A stretch of 64,000 bases of DNA from assembly GCA_020975405.1 (NCBI GenBank), contig JAIOWQ010000001.1:4340001-4404000 (forward strand), written 5' to 3'. Within the stretch, counting starts at the first letter, position 1. Every line of letters begins with the position of its first letter. Made by a program: the position numbers and the translations under genes. The stretch is from Keithomyces neogunnii. Its lineage: Eukaryota > Ascomycota > Sordariomycetes > Hypocreales > Clavicipitaceae. The notes under the pieces were generated by a model. It had not been told where the DNA came from, ran no database searches, and saw nothing but the letters and a program-made list of their open reading frames with translations. This document shows, in pieces, positions 33,390-44,699 of the stretch.

Positions 33390-36300
33390 GGCTCCCGACT
33401 ATGCTGTCCAGAGTTTACGTGCAGGCGAGTCCTCTCTGCCTTTGTAGGTGATATGAATCTGCTCCTCGACCACTGGCACTTCAGTTTTCTTTACAAGAAG
33501 AGCCGGTGCTTCTCATTTGATCCCCGCGCCGATGGCAATGGTAGGAGTCAAAGGTGCATGGGGGTAGTCCTGGTTCTCTTAGCCTCCAACTGCGGCATTA
33601 CCCGATGGCAACCACACGCGTGGCGCCATTTGTAACTCTGTAGTAGGACAAGGTGGGAGAGCCGCAGGCCTCGCGGTCTCGTGTGCATCTGCCCATGGGG
33701 ATGTCACATTTCCAGCATACTGTGAGGCAAACTTGAGCTTTAACGTTGACTATATCCAGGCATAAGGCACATGGACAAAGGATGGGGTTCCTATCGAGGC
33801 TGTAGCCGTCGCGAGCGCCAGCACCATGCACAATGTTTCGCGATATTTGGCCAGTACCTACATGCTAATCGGACATGTAGGGGCCGATATTGAGCACAGA
33901 ATCTACCACAGGCCTGACAGGGTTAACTAAAGCGATCCTCATGCTAGAATTCGGCATGATTCCTCTGGGCAACCTTGAAATGAGAAAGCTGGATATTCCG
34001 CCGGGGGAATGGAAACTATGTGTAAGGGTTTCTCCTTGTTCCAATACCCGTGTTCGCACAAGCTGCCTTTGGGGAAAGGGGAAACAAATGGCTCTTAACT
34101 GGTATAATTGGTTAGATCTTAGACCCCCACTTCCTATTGGAAAGGCAAAGGCTGCATTGAATCTCTGTTGATAGGCATGTCTGAAACCATCACTCCGGAA
34201 CTATTTACAGCGGTGAACCAACACGACACTGTGCTGACAACAATAAACCACCTCATTTAGCGTTTGTCTACGGAGGAATGAATGATCATGTTGTTTTTGA
34301 TGTTGCCACCAGCGCCATATCAGTTTCGCCAGCATCAGTCAATACCAGTCGGCTTCACGCCAAGCACCTGTCGCTGCCTGCCTTAACAGCAGACCGCCAG
34401 TTGTTGCTTATGATTGGGACAGTTTGGTGAATCAGCTGGCCGTGGTCGCAAAATCGCCAAACCCTTGTCGACGGAAACAACGACAGCCGTGTGTCGGCTT
34501 TGTCATTGGTGGCCAAGGTGCTTTGTACGCGAGGTAGGAAGCCGGCTTCTCTAAAGCCATGAGGCACTCCCCCAGTTCAGATCATGGAGCGTGCTGAAAA
34601 GTACAATCACCATTTGAGGAGGCTTACTTGGATGCCCAATCTCGCATCGGCGACCCGACAATATCTCAATCCTTGCCAACGGCCACTCAGTTGGGCCTGG
34701 TTGACCTGCTGGCTAGTCTCCCACCGCAGCAAGGAGATTGCTGCGGCATACGCTGCCAGGCGGCTCTCCTCGCAGGAAAGCCGCAACGATGACATATAAT
34801 TGCGCTAGACTAGTCAGCAACCCCATTACGTCCAAATGGAAGGTCCCGGGCGCCAAGCTCGCAGCAACCCTTTGATGTTGCCTCTACCTTCGACTACAAG
34901 GACAGAATCGACACAGCAATGGGTGACGTGAGGCTTGCGCGCTTAAACAACCAGTCCAACGCAACAATGTATAGGAACAGCGCTGCGATAGATGAGCTGG
35001 ACAATTAGGAGCATAGGGCGTTGTCAGCCGCAAACGCAGCATGCCATTCCCATTAGATCGAAGTACTGGGAAGCTGAGTACAGAGAGTCACTCACCACAA
35101 TAGGCAAACCTTAAATTGCCTCCGTTGACGAGCCAATCCCCACCGTTTATCAATGTCTCTGGCAAGGGCGGTGCCATGTTGGATGGAGGGGTTTGGGTGA
35201 ACAAGATGCTTAGACCGGTTCTATTCTCCCAGCCATTCAGAAGCATGCCTAAGCAGGAGTATCAGGGGAGCTGTTCTAGACAACATCATTGAGATTGGCC
35301 TCATTCCCAACTCTGGGGGCCAAAGTTTAGATGGTTGCACCCGCACCAGGCGACGGTAGACAAGCGGACTACCCCAGCACACTTAGGAGAGGTAGGTATG
35401 CCAAGGCTACGCTGCTTCAATCACGAATATCCAGGCTCTCTGCACGCTTCTGTATGCTCGGTGCGCATCGCTCCGCATATTATATGACCTCCCCATCGTT
35501 CAACAGATAGGAATAGAAGTAGGGATAAAGCTTGACTATGAAAGTGAGGACACCCAAGACTCCAGTCAGGTATGTGGTCTCGCTAACCTACTGCCACATC
35601 GTTATTGACAGGGGAGTCACGGATCCAAGGAGTACAGTAACTGCAAATCTGATCCGCGGGAACTTCTCGATACCCTACTCCTGATACTATCCCCAGCCGA
35701 TAGCGCATATTCTTAAGCCCAAGGGAGTAGCAGTGGCGAGTCGCAGTGGCTGCGGTTGTCTAGGGGGTCAGATGGCTATCGTTTGATGTTTCTATCCGCC
35801 CCAGAGCCGGTTTCGATGGAACATTGCTCATGACTCCCAAGGCATCCGGTCTGCACTGGGCAATGTATACAGATGCCTTGACGCCGAGGAATGGCATTAG
35901 AATCTGCGAATCACAACTGTCGAGACGCAATGCAACGCATTTAAATCATTTAATAAATTCCTTGCCGATATACTAGGCACACACAGTTTTGCAGCAAGGC
36001 CACGACCAGCATTTCTTCAATTGGATGGTGGCTCTGGGCACTGGACCTGGATGCGAAGCCATCCTTCTCGAATTAGGGCAAGACTGTCCTACGTTACCAC
36101 ACACGAGCAAGATCCATTGGAACTGCTTTCTCCTTACAACCTCCTCTATCAACCACGTTGGTATGAATACGCTCACAGTTGCATTACCTAGATGGTAGAA
36201 TACTGCCATGAGTTGGGCAAACAATCCCCGGGTTTGACTGCTCTCGAGGCGGGCGCTGGCACAGCTTCGGCAATTTTACCTAATCCTGCAAGCTTTGAAC

Positions 36301-37930
36301 AAACGACGTGGTCGTACGCTGGCCATTACGACTTCGCCGACATATTGCCGGGCGCCTTGGAGCTTCCAAGGTGCATCTCGGGGATTTGGCTGGAGTAGTC
36401 GAGTTTCACATCTTGGACGTGGAGCGTAACGGGGAAGAGGGAGTGTCCGCTACAATTAGCTACGATCCGACCATGGCACGCAAAGCCTTGAAAGCCGACA
36501 AGAAAATCAGCCAAGCTAATAGAGGCCAACAAGCGTTCTCGTGGTCCGTTTTGCCTGTACCCCAGATCGTGGTGAGCTCAAGTTGCCCTCAGTTGACCTA
36601 ATCCCCACCACTGACGACTTTTGAAGATGAGGAAGGCAAGAGATATCCCTCAACTACTTGTCGCCATCCTGCCTAGGTGGGAATATTGCCGTGATTCTAC
36701 CCGCTACAGTCTGGCACTACATATTGACCTTGATATGACAGAATACCAAAGGATGGAAGATGAATTTGCCAAGAGGGATGGAAAACTGTTCGTTTCAAGT
36801 CTGGGAGCCATATGAGCGCTCTGTACTTGCGGGCCTACGCAAACCACCGTCTTCCTCATGGTGGCTATTGTCAACTTGTCACAATCTCCATGTTGTCTGA
36901 GCAAGCGGCCCCCGTGGTGAGGGCAACGGTCTACCAATCCCTCCTGGATAAGGGTGTTTGAACAAGGGAAGGCAGAGCTGTCAACCCCGCGGCTGCAGCA
37001 GCTATAGGTCAGGCGGTCAATACGTTGGCGCAGTACATTGGGGCGGGAGCGTTTATTACCTGCAGCAGCCAAGCCCGATAAACGTCAAGTTATAGACGAC
37101 ACGCACAATATTCCCAACACGCACATATTTTATAGCTGACATCCGAGTTTCGTGACGTCGTATGCCGTTTGACAGATGGATACGGAGTCCAGGTGGTATT
37201 AAACTCTCACAGGAGCGACATATTTCCCTTGTCTTGTATCCTTCCGGCACCACCTGGCCATTTTGTCGAAATAGGCCGCAATGGTAGTATGGACGACTCT
37301 TCAATGCCCATGAATTTTGTGCTTGGAATGTCACCTTTGCTATATAAGAAACAGAAGCAGCAGTCCGCCTCATCCAACGCCAGAGCAGAAAGTTAGTCTC
37401 TTGGGTCAGATAAAAGCTAGGGCAGACTGGCAGTCACTAGTTTTTCTTATGAGCTTTTCGAGGGCAATTCAATAATACGGCGGTAGGCTCCTGCACCGCT
37501 GGAATATTGGACGACCAAGTCCAGACGCCATGTACCTGGTCGTCGGTGGTTTCGGAGGCTTCGGGAGGTCCATGGCCGCTCGGATGGCGAAGCATGGGGG
37601 CTAAGCACAATCCGTGTATACTATCGCCCATGGCAAACACCACGCTGAATCAAAGGCAATGAGCGTAGTGCTGACGGCGGGAATTTCGATGTAGCATCTT
37701 GGCAAGGTGCTGTGACCATGTTACATAAAGCGGGCCACATGGCCTCCTCGCATACGATGCGCAGGCCAAGGTCGCATCACTGGACTGTTTTTCTCATACA
37801 GCACCTCCACCATTTGTTTAGGGAATCAATTGGCTGCTCTAGAGTCAGTACAGGAATGCACATGTCACATATCAAAGCCACGATACGAGGCCTCCAATGG
37901 CCAGCAATCTTGCCGTCATGTTTCCTGGGG
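33390..37930 (+). pseudogene. Decayed highly reducing polyketide synthase
   Basis: Domain motifs occur in the normal order on the plus strand, in shifting frames with many stops. KS: AVQSLRAGESS (near 33403), NLLLDHW and FSFDPRADGNG (33455-33540), a broken HGTGT-PIEAVAVAS (near 33765) and LTGLTKAILMLE with EWKLCV (33905-34030). AT: CVGFVIGGQGA (near 34492), SRIGDPTISQSLPTATQLGLVDLLAS-like text (34640-34720), KEIAAAYAARRLSS and VRLARLNNQSNATM, then DNIIEIG (near 35280). Methyltransferase: LEAGAGT, YDFADI, VEFHILDVER (36240-36430). KR: MYLVVGGFGGFGRSM (near 37530). The KS active-site Cys segment is missing, and DH, ER and ACP could not be read. The outer limits are approximate. It encodes no working enzyme. 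Base composition is normal, so decay was by indels and point changes and not by RIP. Confidence 0.85.
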
Positions 37931-38181
37931 ATTGGTCTCCTGGTCACTCAGCTGGACCTTCGGGAGTGCAAACTGCCCCGCATGCCCTCAGGCCGAGCAT
38001 TGGCGCAGCTGCAACCTCTCCTCTCCAGTGCCCTGACATCATCACCAGGCTCCAACTAACGCGGTGCTGTCAATCGCGTCCTTCATTTACTGTCGTCAAA
38101 TTCTGCTGAGTGACACGCACCACATCTCTCAATCGAGTAGCAGCTCAACCCCGTCCTCCGCAACGCACGCCGTCATTAACC

Positions 38182-39078
38182 ATGGCTCCCCCATTCGACA
38201 TTACGCCGCTTATCAAGGAGTCCTCCCCAAGGCATGAATCCAAAATCTTATCAGTCCTCTCCAACGCCATCCATAATCGCCCCCCGACCGAGCTTTCTGC
38301 AGAAATCACTGCCAGTGAAATCGATGAGCTCTACTCATCTGAACTCCCCGCTACAGAGGACTTCCTATGGAGTTTCTGGACGCTTCTCGTCGGTGTGGCC
38401 AAGAAGATTCCCGCCTATGACCCTCGTCAACAACTTCTTGTCCTGACGGTCGGGAAGCTCGCCGTCAAAAGAGACGACGAGGTTGAGATGTGGGGGCAAA
38501 AAACGCGCGTTTGGAGCGAACTACCCATGCTCGGGCCCGTCATGAGAGACGAGTGGAACTGTAAGTTTCCTCCATTGTCCTTTAGTCAGGTGAAGACTCA
38601 TGTCTCATGATTGCGTGGAATCAATTTAGTGTCGCCAGATTTCGACGGCTCAGAAGCGGACCAAACCACCATCCAGGAATGGATCTCGCTCAATTCCTTT
38701 GCAGCACGAATGTACGGCGCTTCGCTTCAGTCCTGGGTTAACTTGGGAATTTGGGAGCTGCGATCTGGTCTGGAAGAACCACCCGAGGATCGACCGAATG
38801 CCAAGGACACGAGGATCGCGACGGCATATGAATGGATTGTTCATGCGGGCAGAGAATTGTATGCCAACGGGCAACAAGTTCAGGAGCTTGACGCAATAGA
38901 ACAACGAGCTTTGAAGCCAGGGTCTTTGCTCAAGATGGAGACTGCGGGACTGAGCAATGAGCGTTGGAGGTTCTGGCGTGAGAGGATTGGAGTCTTGGGA
39001 GCTGGAGCTGGAAGCATTGGTGCCAAGGAAAAGGCGCAAAAGGCAGTAGACATGATGAAGCAAATGGAAGTCAAATGA
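38182..39078 (+). CDS. DUF3632-type fungal protein
   Basis: A 275-residue protein from exons 38182-38560 and 38630-39078; the 69-bp intron joins RDEWN to LSPDFDGSE. N-terminal MAPPFDITPLIKESS and LWSFWTLLVGVAKKIP, then WISLNSFAARMYGASLQSWVNLGIWELRSGLEE, match the fungal DUF3632 family as I remember it (LNSFAAR followed by an IWxLRxxLE helix). The function of the family is unknown. It has no signal peptide or membrane segment. It begins just after the PKS pseudogene and is convergent with the RING-finger gene. The frame is intact. Confidence 0.85.
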
Positions 39079-39250
39079 GAATAAAATGATGGCAAATATA
39101 CGAATCACAGCTATTGCATTTGATACAATACTAGTACGGCAGGGCACTGCTACGAGCCTGCTTTGAAAATACGTGGTATCTGACCTCCTTCCAAGTCTTA
39201 TAACGAGCCACACTCCAGACGCCAATAAATGGCTTGACGCCTCATTCCGC

Positions 39251-39894
39251 CTAAGCATATATCATATCCATATCGTCCTCCTCGTCTTCGTTGTGGTCCG
39301 ACACAACCTCCTTCTTCTTCCCCATCTCCTCCCTACACATGGGACAAGTTCCCTTGCTTCTCAACCAAGGTCCTACACACTCCAGATCAAATTGATGAGC
39401 GCCCTTGCATGGCAGCTCTACCACGAGACAAAACTTGTCCTCTAGATACGGAATCTTGCAAATGGCACAATCATCCTCCCTTGTGAGCCTCTTCCTACTG
39501 ACACGGTCTAGCGAATCCAAAAATTGCTGGCTGACACCCTGTAACCTGTCCGGCGGGTCGAGGATATCCCGGTCCAGCATCTCCACGAGTTCCAGGAGAA
39601 AGTTGCGGTTCTCGTTCGTCGGCGCAGTGGTGGCCAGTGTCTGCATCTGGTCTTGGAGGAGGCGGAACATGTTGGCCATGTCGGGCAACGTGGGCGTCGC
39701 GTGCGGGTTGTTGTGCGGCGTGGCAGTCCCCGAGTCGCTTATGCGGTTGAGCAGGGAGAAGAATGATTCCATATTTACGCGGCGGCTTCGCGACTGGGCC
39801 TCCGTGAATCGAACATTGTGCTCAACTGCGAAAGTGTCAGCTTTGGCCTCACAGGAAGAGCATAGGGGAGCTTGCCTTCGTATTGTGTTGCCAT
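39251..39894 (-). CDS. RING-finger protein with probable GC-AG intron
   Basis: A probable E3 ubiquitin ligase of 197 residues. Exon 1 is 39894-39876 (MATQYE), exon 2 is 39825-39251. The 50-bp intron has GCAAGC at the donor and CGCAG at the acceptor with CTGAC before it; splicing gives MATQYEVEHNVRF and one continuous frame. MESFFSLLNRISDSG and a helical middle precede a C-terminal RING: CAIC, LPC, AHQFDLEC, CPMC. At the fifth zinc-ligand position, where H or C is usual (HxFHxxC), the sequence has Asp (HQFDLEC), a RING-D-like variant. The tail is acidic (DEEDDMD). The alternative of reading straight upstream from a non-ATG start is less likely. Substrates are unknown. Confidence 0.85.
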
Positions 39895-40216
39895 GTTTGA
39901 GGTATTGCGTGGGCTTGATGACGGGCCTGGCGCAAGGTATGAGTTTGAACAAGGCGGTGCGGCGATTAGGCAGAGATGGTCGTCGTGAGTCGTGCCTGCA
40001 AGGTACTCCGTATAGCATGATGTAACTATGGTGGGACCTGGATGTGGGACCTGAGTGTGGTTGTACCAGTTGCTAAACCTTGGGGCATACGCGAGAGCCA
40101 TGGCCCTATAAATGTTATGCTTGGAGCGCAATGCACGCAATTGTCCCTAAATTCCTTTTTTTACGGCCTGAAATAACCCTACCTAAAGTAAGGGATGCTC
40201 TCCATCTTATGGAATC
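39895..40216. other. RING gene promoter, border of transposon island
   Basis: This 320-bp interval is upstream of the RING gene. It contains one ACTCCGTA motif near 40003 and no gene. The transposon island begins at its right end. Confidence 0.4.
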
Positions 40217-40455
40217 TGAGACGTGCTGGAGTCACTATATATGGTCATGTAGCGATCAAAGTAGTTGAGGTTCAACTAGGCATATTGCATGTTAAGGTCA
40301 TGAAATACGTGAGAAAGACAAAGTGTAGGTACTGTTCTGTTATGTGTAAGATCCTTATTCATTCCATCTATCTAGAGGTCGGAGTTGACCATTTATACGC
40401 CGTGTTAGTCACGTGTGTCGCCTCCAGTGTACTTGTCACGGTTTGTATCGTGACA
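40217..40455 (+). repeat. Diverged solo LTR (240-bp family)
   Basis: The stretch starts TGAGACGTGC and ends GTATCGTGACA, matching the family ends TGTTACGTGCC and CGTAACA with point changes. It contains the family landmarks GACAAAGTGTAGGTACTG, CATTCCATCTATCTAGAG and GACCATTTATACG. No target duplication is visible, so the copy is old or rearranged. Confidence 0.85.
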
Positions 40456-40822
40456 GTACCTGTCACAGTTCATGCTACGTAGAGGAACCCGTAATGTGTG
40501 AACATGTGGGGATTGACGTAATGGGAGTTGAACTAGACAAAGTCTAGATCGAAGTCATTAAAGCCATGAGAAAGGGCCAAGCAAAGTACTAATATTATAT
40601 CAGGCCCAAACACATACACTAACCAAATGTATGCCCTCAAAGTCAAATTCTGTGGTTTCGCAGTCTCTTTAGTGGAAATGAATTTCCCTCGTTCGTTCGG
40701 AATTAATTAAATGGTGTGTGGAGGAGACCGCGCACACTAGGGAGTAAAGGAGCAGGGGAACAGGGATAGGGAATTAGGGCTGCGGTCATCATACTAACTT
40801 TAGTATAAAGGGTAGCAGGTCT
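40456..40822. repeat. Interval with a further degenerate LTR fragment
   Basis: Positions 40505-40600 resemble the inner part of the same LTR (GGGATTGACGTA, then GAGTTGAACTAG and a GTCATTAAAG block) at lower identity. No coding frame. Confidence 0.55.
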
Positions 40823-41062
40823 TGTTACGTGCCAGAATCCCTACAAGTATGGTTATAGGGATCGACGTACTTGAAGTTAAATTAGGTGTAATAAAGGTCA
40901 AGTTCATTAAATGCGTAATAAAAAACAATGTACAGGTACTGTTCTGTATGGTGTAAGATTCTTGTCCCTTTCTTCTATCTGGAGGTCGGAGCTGACCATT
41001 TATACGATGGGTTCAGTCACGTGCGGTCCCTTTAGGACTTTGTCACGATTTGTACCGTAACA
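40823..41062 (+). repeat. Solo LTR, 240-bp family
   Basis: A 240-bp copy running from TGTTACGTGCCAG to ACCGTAACA. Orientation is opposite to the LTRs of the full element further right. The flanking 5-mers differ (GGTCT and TCTGC), so no target duplication survives. It is not RIP-mutated. Confidence 0.88.
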
Positions 41063-41185
41063 TCTGCTGTCTTCCTAGTTATAACCAAGGAATTTTGCCA
41101 AGAAGATATGCCACACCTCCCTCGTGCGTGCCGTGTGCGTAGTTAAGGACAGAATGAAAAGAGTTTTGCCGGCATGTGATATTCG

Positions 41186-41520
41186 TGTTACGTGCTAGAA
41201 TGGCTAGATTTAGAGGTATAACCAGCGTCACTAGGTGGCCTGCTTAGTCAGCCTAGACCCCTTTTATATAGAGCCTTTACGTGGCCAAACTGTTACGGAC
41301 TGGCCCCGATGCTGCTGCTCTACGGGCGTCTTGTGATAGAAATCAATAAAGATAAAGAGGGAGGAAGGGGTCCTCCCCTTAGGCCCCACGAGTCCCCCTT
41401 TATGGCGGTTCCCTCCCACACGTGACCCGATAGGTCCCCGAAGGGACCCCCACCCCGGGCTAACATTCCTCCGTGCAAGCCTAGGGTTGACCCGGGGTTC
41501 ACCCGGGGTTCACCCTAGGT
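41186..41520 (+). repeat. Left copy of two abutting repeat units
   Basis: One unit (41186-41290) starts TGTTACGTGCTAGAATGG and ends near ACGTGGCCAAAC; the next starts TGTTACGGACTGGCCCCG at 41291 and runs into a G/C-rich block with repeated GGGGTTCACCC. Both occur in the same order and orientation at 52956-53265. The first shares its terminal bases with the 240-bp LTR, so these may be ends of related LTR elements. Confidence 0.75.
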
Positions 41521-42045
41521 TCCCCCGCCCGCTCCCCTATCGTTCCCATATCGGGCATAGCACGATACCTTCACAATAGCAACTCTTATACTTTAGTTAC
41601 TAAAATAGTGCTAGCCCTTTGCCCCAGACTTCTTAATTGTCAAACAGCAGATTACGTTCGGCCTACTAGGCCTAATACATCTAGGGCGGTGAGTACATAG
41701 ATCGATAAGCTCGTGGCCATGTTCGCTGCAGAATATAGTTCCTGGGCAGTTCTTTCGGCTATTATTTTGTTGCACAGACTCCTCAAGGAGGTGGTCAGGG
41801 TTAAAGCACCTGCGGTTATTACAAAGGTGAGAGATCTGGGACTGTGAGGAAACAGTACCAGCACCTATAGCACCTAGTGGAATAAGAGACTGAGGCCGCT
41901 GAAACCTGGTAATCCACGCAATAATATGTAATAGGTATGTCTTATTGGCACTACGGCCTCTTAGTGCGTTATTAGCTAGAGGCTTAGCCTGGACCTATAA
42001 GGTTAATATTAGGGTTAGCTTATCTATCTTAACTCTATATATAGG
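41521..42045. other. Left flank of the retroelement
   Basis: Moderately AT-rich sequence with no convincing gene; minus-strand 41652-41864 is a short frame of unknown origin. It ends with ATAGG (42041-42045), the left target duplication of the retroelement. Confidence 0.5.
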
Positions 42046-42285
42046 TGTTACGATACAAACCGTGATAAGTACACTGGAGGTAGCTCACGTGACTAGCTTA
42101 GCGTATAAATGGTCAAGTCCGACCTCTAGATAGATAGAATTAATAAGAATCTTATAACATATAGAATAGTACCTATACTTTATCTTTTATTACGTATTTA
42201 ATAATCTTAACCTTTAGTATACCTAATTTAACCTTAAGTATATTAATCCCTATAACTATACTTATAGGGATTCTAGTATATAATA
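42046..42285 (-). repeat. Left LTR of the retroelement
   Basis: It begins TGTTACGATACAAACC and ends AGTATATAATA, where unmutated copies end GGCACGTAACA. Roughly the outer 85 bp match unmutated copies, while the inner part carries many C-to-T and G-to-A changes. The strand given follows other copies in the window that start TGTTACGTGCC. Confidence 0.92.
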
Positions 42286-44699
42286 AGTAGTAGTAATTAT
42301 TAAGTTACTTTATACCTCCTCTAGGTTAAGTCTAGTAAATTATACTATATATCTAAAACTAACTAACTTTAATAAGAAATCAGTCTATAGGAGGTTATAC
42401 CTAACCTACTAATACCTAAGGAACTCTAAGGTATATATAAGATATAACTATTCCTTTAGAAATTTCCTAATTATATAAGAAATAAAAGATAGATAATTAA
42501 TACTATTATTATTAGTAACCTAATAGAGCTTTCCTACTAGAAATATAATAAAAATAGCATACTAGTAGAAATAGATAAAGAAATCTTAGTAGAGATCTTA
42601 TATTATTAGAATCTTATTAATTAGACTAGGCTAAACTTTACCTAGAAAGATATAAAATTAGCTATTTAAAAGGTAAAAGCTACTAGACTTCTTAATAATA
42701 ATAACCTTACCTTAATCTACTTAATAAGTAGTAAGAGAAACCTAATAGCTAGGGAGTTAATACCTCCCCTAGTTTTAGTTTAAATAGCTACCTCTATTTC
42801 TTTACCTATAATATCTATAAAAGAAAAAGGCCTAGTAAGAGAGTATTCTAGCTACTTATAAGCTAGATTTAGCTAATAATAGGTAGTTTTAGTCTCTTAA
42901 GGATATTAGGAAGAAAGATTACTATCTTGCTCTAAAACCCCTAGTAATATGATTCTATCCTTAGGGTAAGTAGATCTACTATACTAAGAGGAGGAATTTA
43001 CCCTAGCTAGAATCCTATTAGAGTTACTAGGCTTAAATAAGACTATTTAGTACTAACTAATAGATTTAGCTATAAAGGAGATAGATCTATAAGATAAGAT
43101 AAGAATAATATTATAAGCCTAATCTACCTATTTTAAGATAATTATCTAAAACTTAGTCTAGAAATAGCTCCTAAATAGATAAAACCTGCTTATATAAGGA
43201 CTATAATAGTAACTATAGTAGTAAGGATTAAATTTTTAACTAGAGCTACTAGGACTAGTATTCTAGTAAAATCTAATAGACTATAAGCTAGAACCTCCCC
43301 TCTTTTAGTTAGACCTAGTAATTACTATAAGAACCTATCTATACTATTAAGGACTAGGATATAAGCTACTATATAGTTCTATATATAGACTAGTATAAAG
43401 ATAGCTATATAGGCTAAACTAACCTATACCTAGCTAGAACTAGTAGATAGTACCCCTAATACTACTAACTTAGTTAGGAGATAACTACCTAAACCTAGCT
43501 AATATTATATTAAATCTAGCTTAGGAAGGTAAAGGACTAATAATACCTACTTATAGTTACCTACTAAGTACCTAGTAAAATATAGCTACTAATACCTATT
43601 AGAGAATAACTAATAATAGCTTCTTTTAGCTAAAATCAGATAAGGATAAAAAAGACCTTAGCTTAATCTTATATAAAGGAAAGTAGGTTATCTTTTATAA
43701 TATTAAGCTCTAGATCTAGATAGTTAAAACCTACCTAGAATAGGCCTAACTATAAAGAGTAGAATTTATCTACTAGTAAGCTTAGTAGCTATTTAAGGGA
43801 GAAGCCCTAGTATAGTACTACTAATACCTTAATAAGGTAGAAAGATAGTAGATATTTAGTATAATAAGAGGCATATTTAATGCTCTATAAAAAGAATTTA
43901 GCCTAAGGTTATAAGAAGCTATAGAATAGCTAGATAAGGCTAAATTTAGTAAGTAAGATATTATAAGTAATAGATTACTATATAAATTCGCCTTAAAGAT
44001 CTTTTAGTATACTAGAGCTAATAGTAAGATAATAGATATATAGCTACTTATATATCTAAGGCTTAAGCTTTATCCTAAACTATATTAACTTTATTACCTA
44101 CTAATAGCCGTAGATAATAGGTTAAAATATATAGCTATAGTAGAAGAATACTACTAAGACTTATAAGATATATTTAAAGAAGACTCCTATATACTAAAAG
44201 GCAGAAGAACCCTACTAAAGGTTAGGTTCTACTTAGATAACTAAGACCTAGATAAGTACCTACTAGTAGACTTAGATACTAAGAGCTATAAAGTAGCTAA
44301 CTAGAACTAACCCTACTAATATAGAGACTAATATTAGTAAGGTTAGAACTACTAGTACCTCTAGAACCGCCCCTAGGACTAGTAGTAACCCTAGTAAGAT
44401 AAGGAGAAGAGCCCTAAGGAAAATAATAAGGGCCTGACCTAGTAGCCTAAGGAAAAATCTAACCCTAATAGGGGCTAAAGGACCTTATAGGACTCCCTAC
44501 CTTAAAGAGGCCCTTAATAGAGGAATAACTAGTTAGAATAGTAGAATTAATACTTTTAATAATAGGAATAATAGCTAGAGTAAGATAATAATTATGCCTA
44601 TATTACTATCTATAAAGATAACTCTAACTATAAAAACTATAAGGAATATCTAAAGAAAGTAAGATATTACCTTATAATAGAAGGTATTAAACCTAAGGA

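Noticed and set aside
39775..40140. An alternative minus-strand frame covering the RING gene start
   Set aside because: It contains the true ATG of the RING gene (MATQYEGKLPY) but then reads through the probable GC-AG intron and stops.
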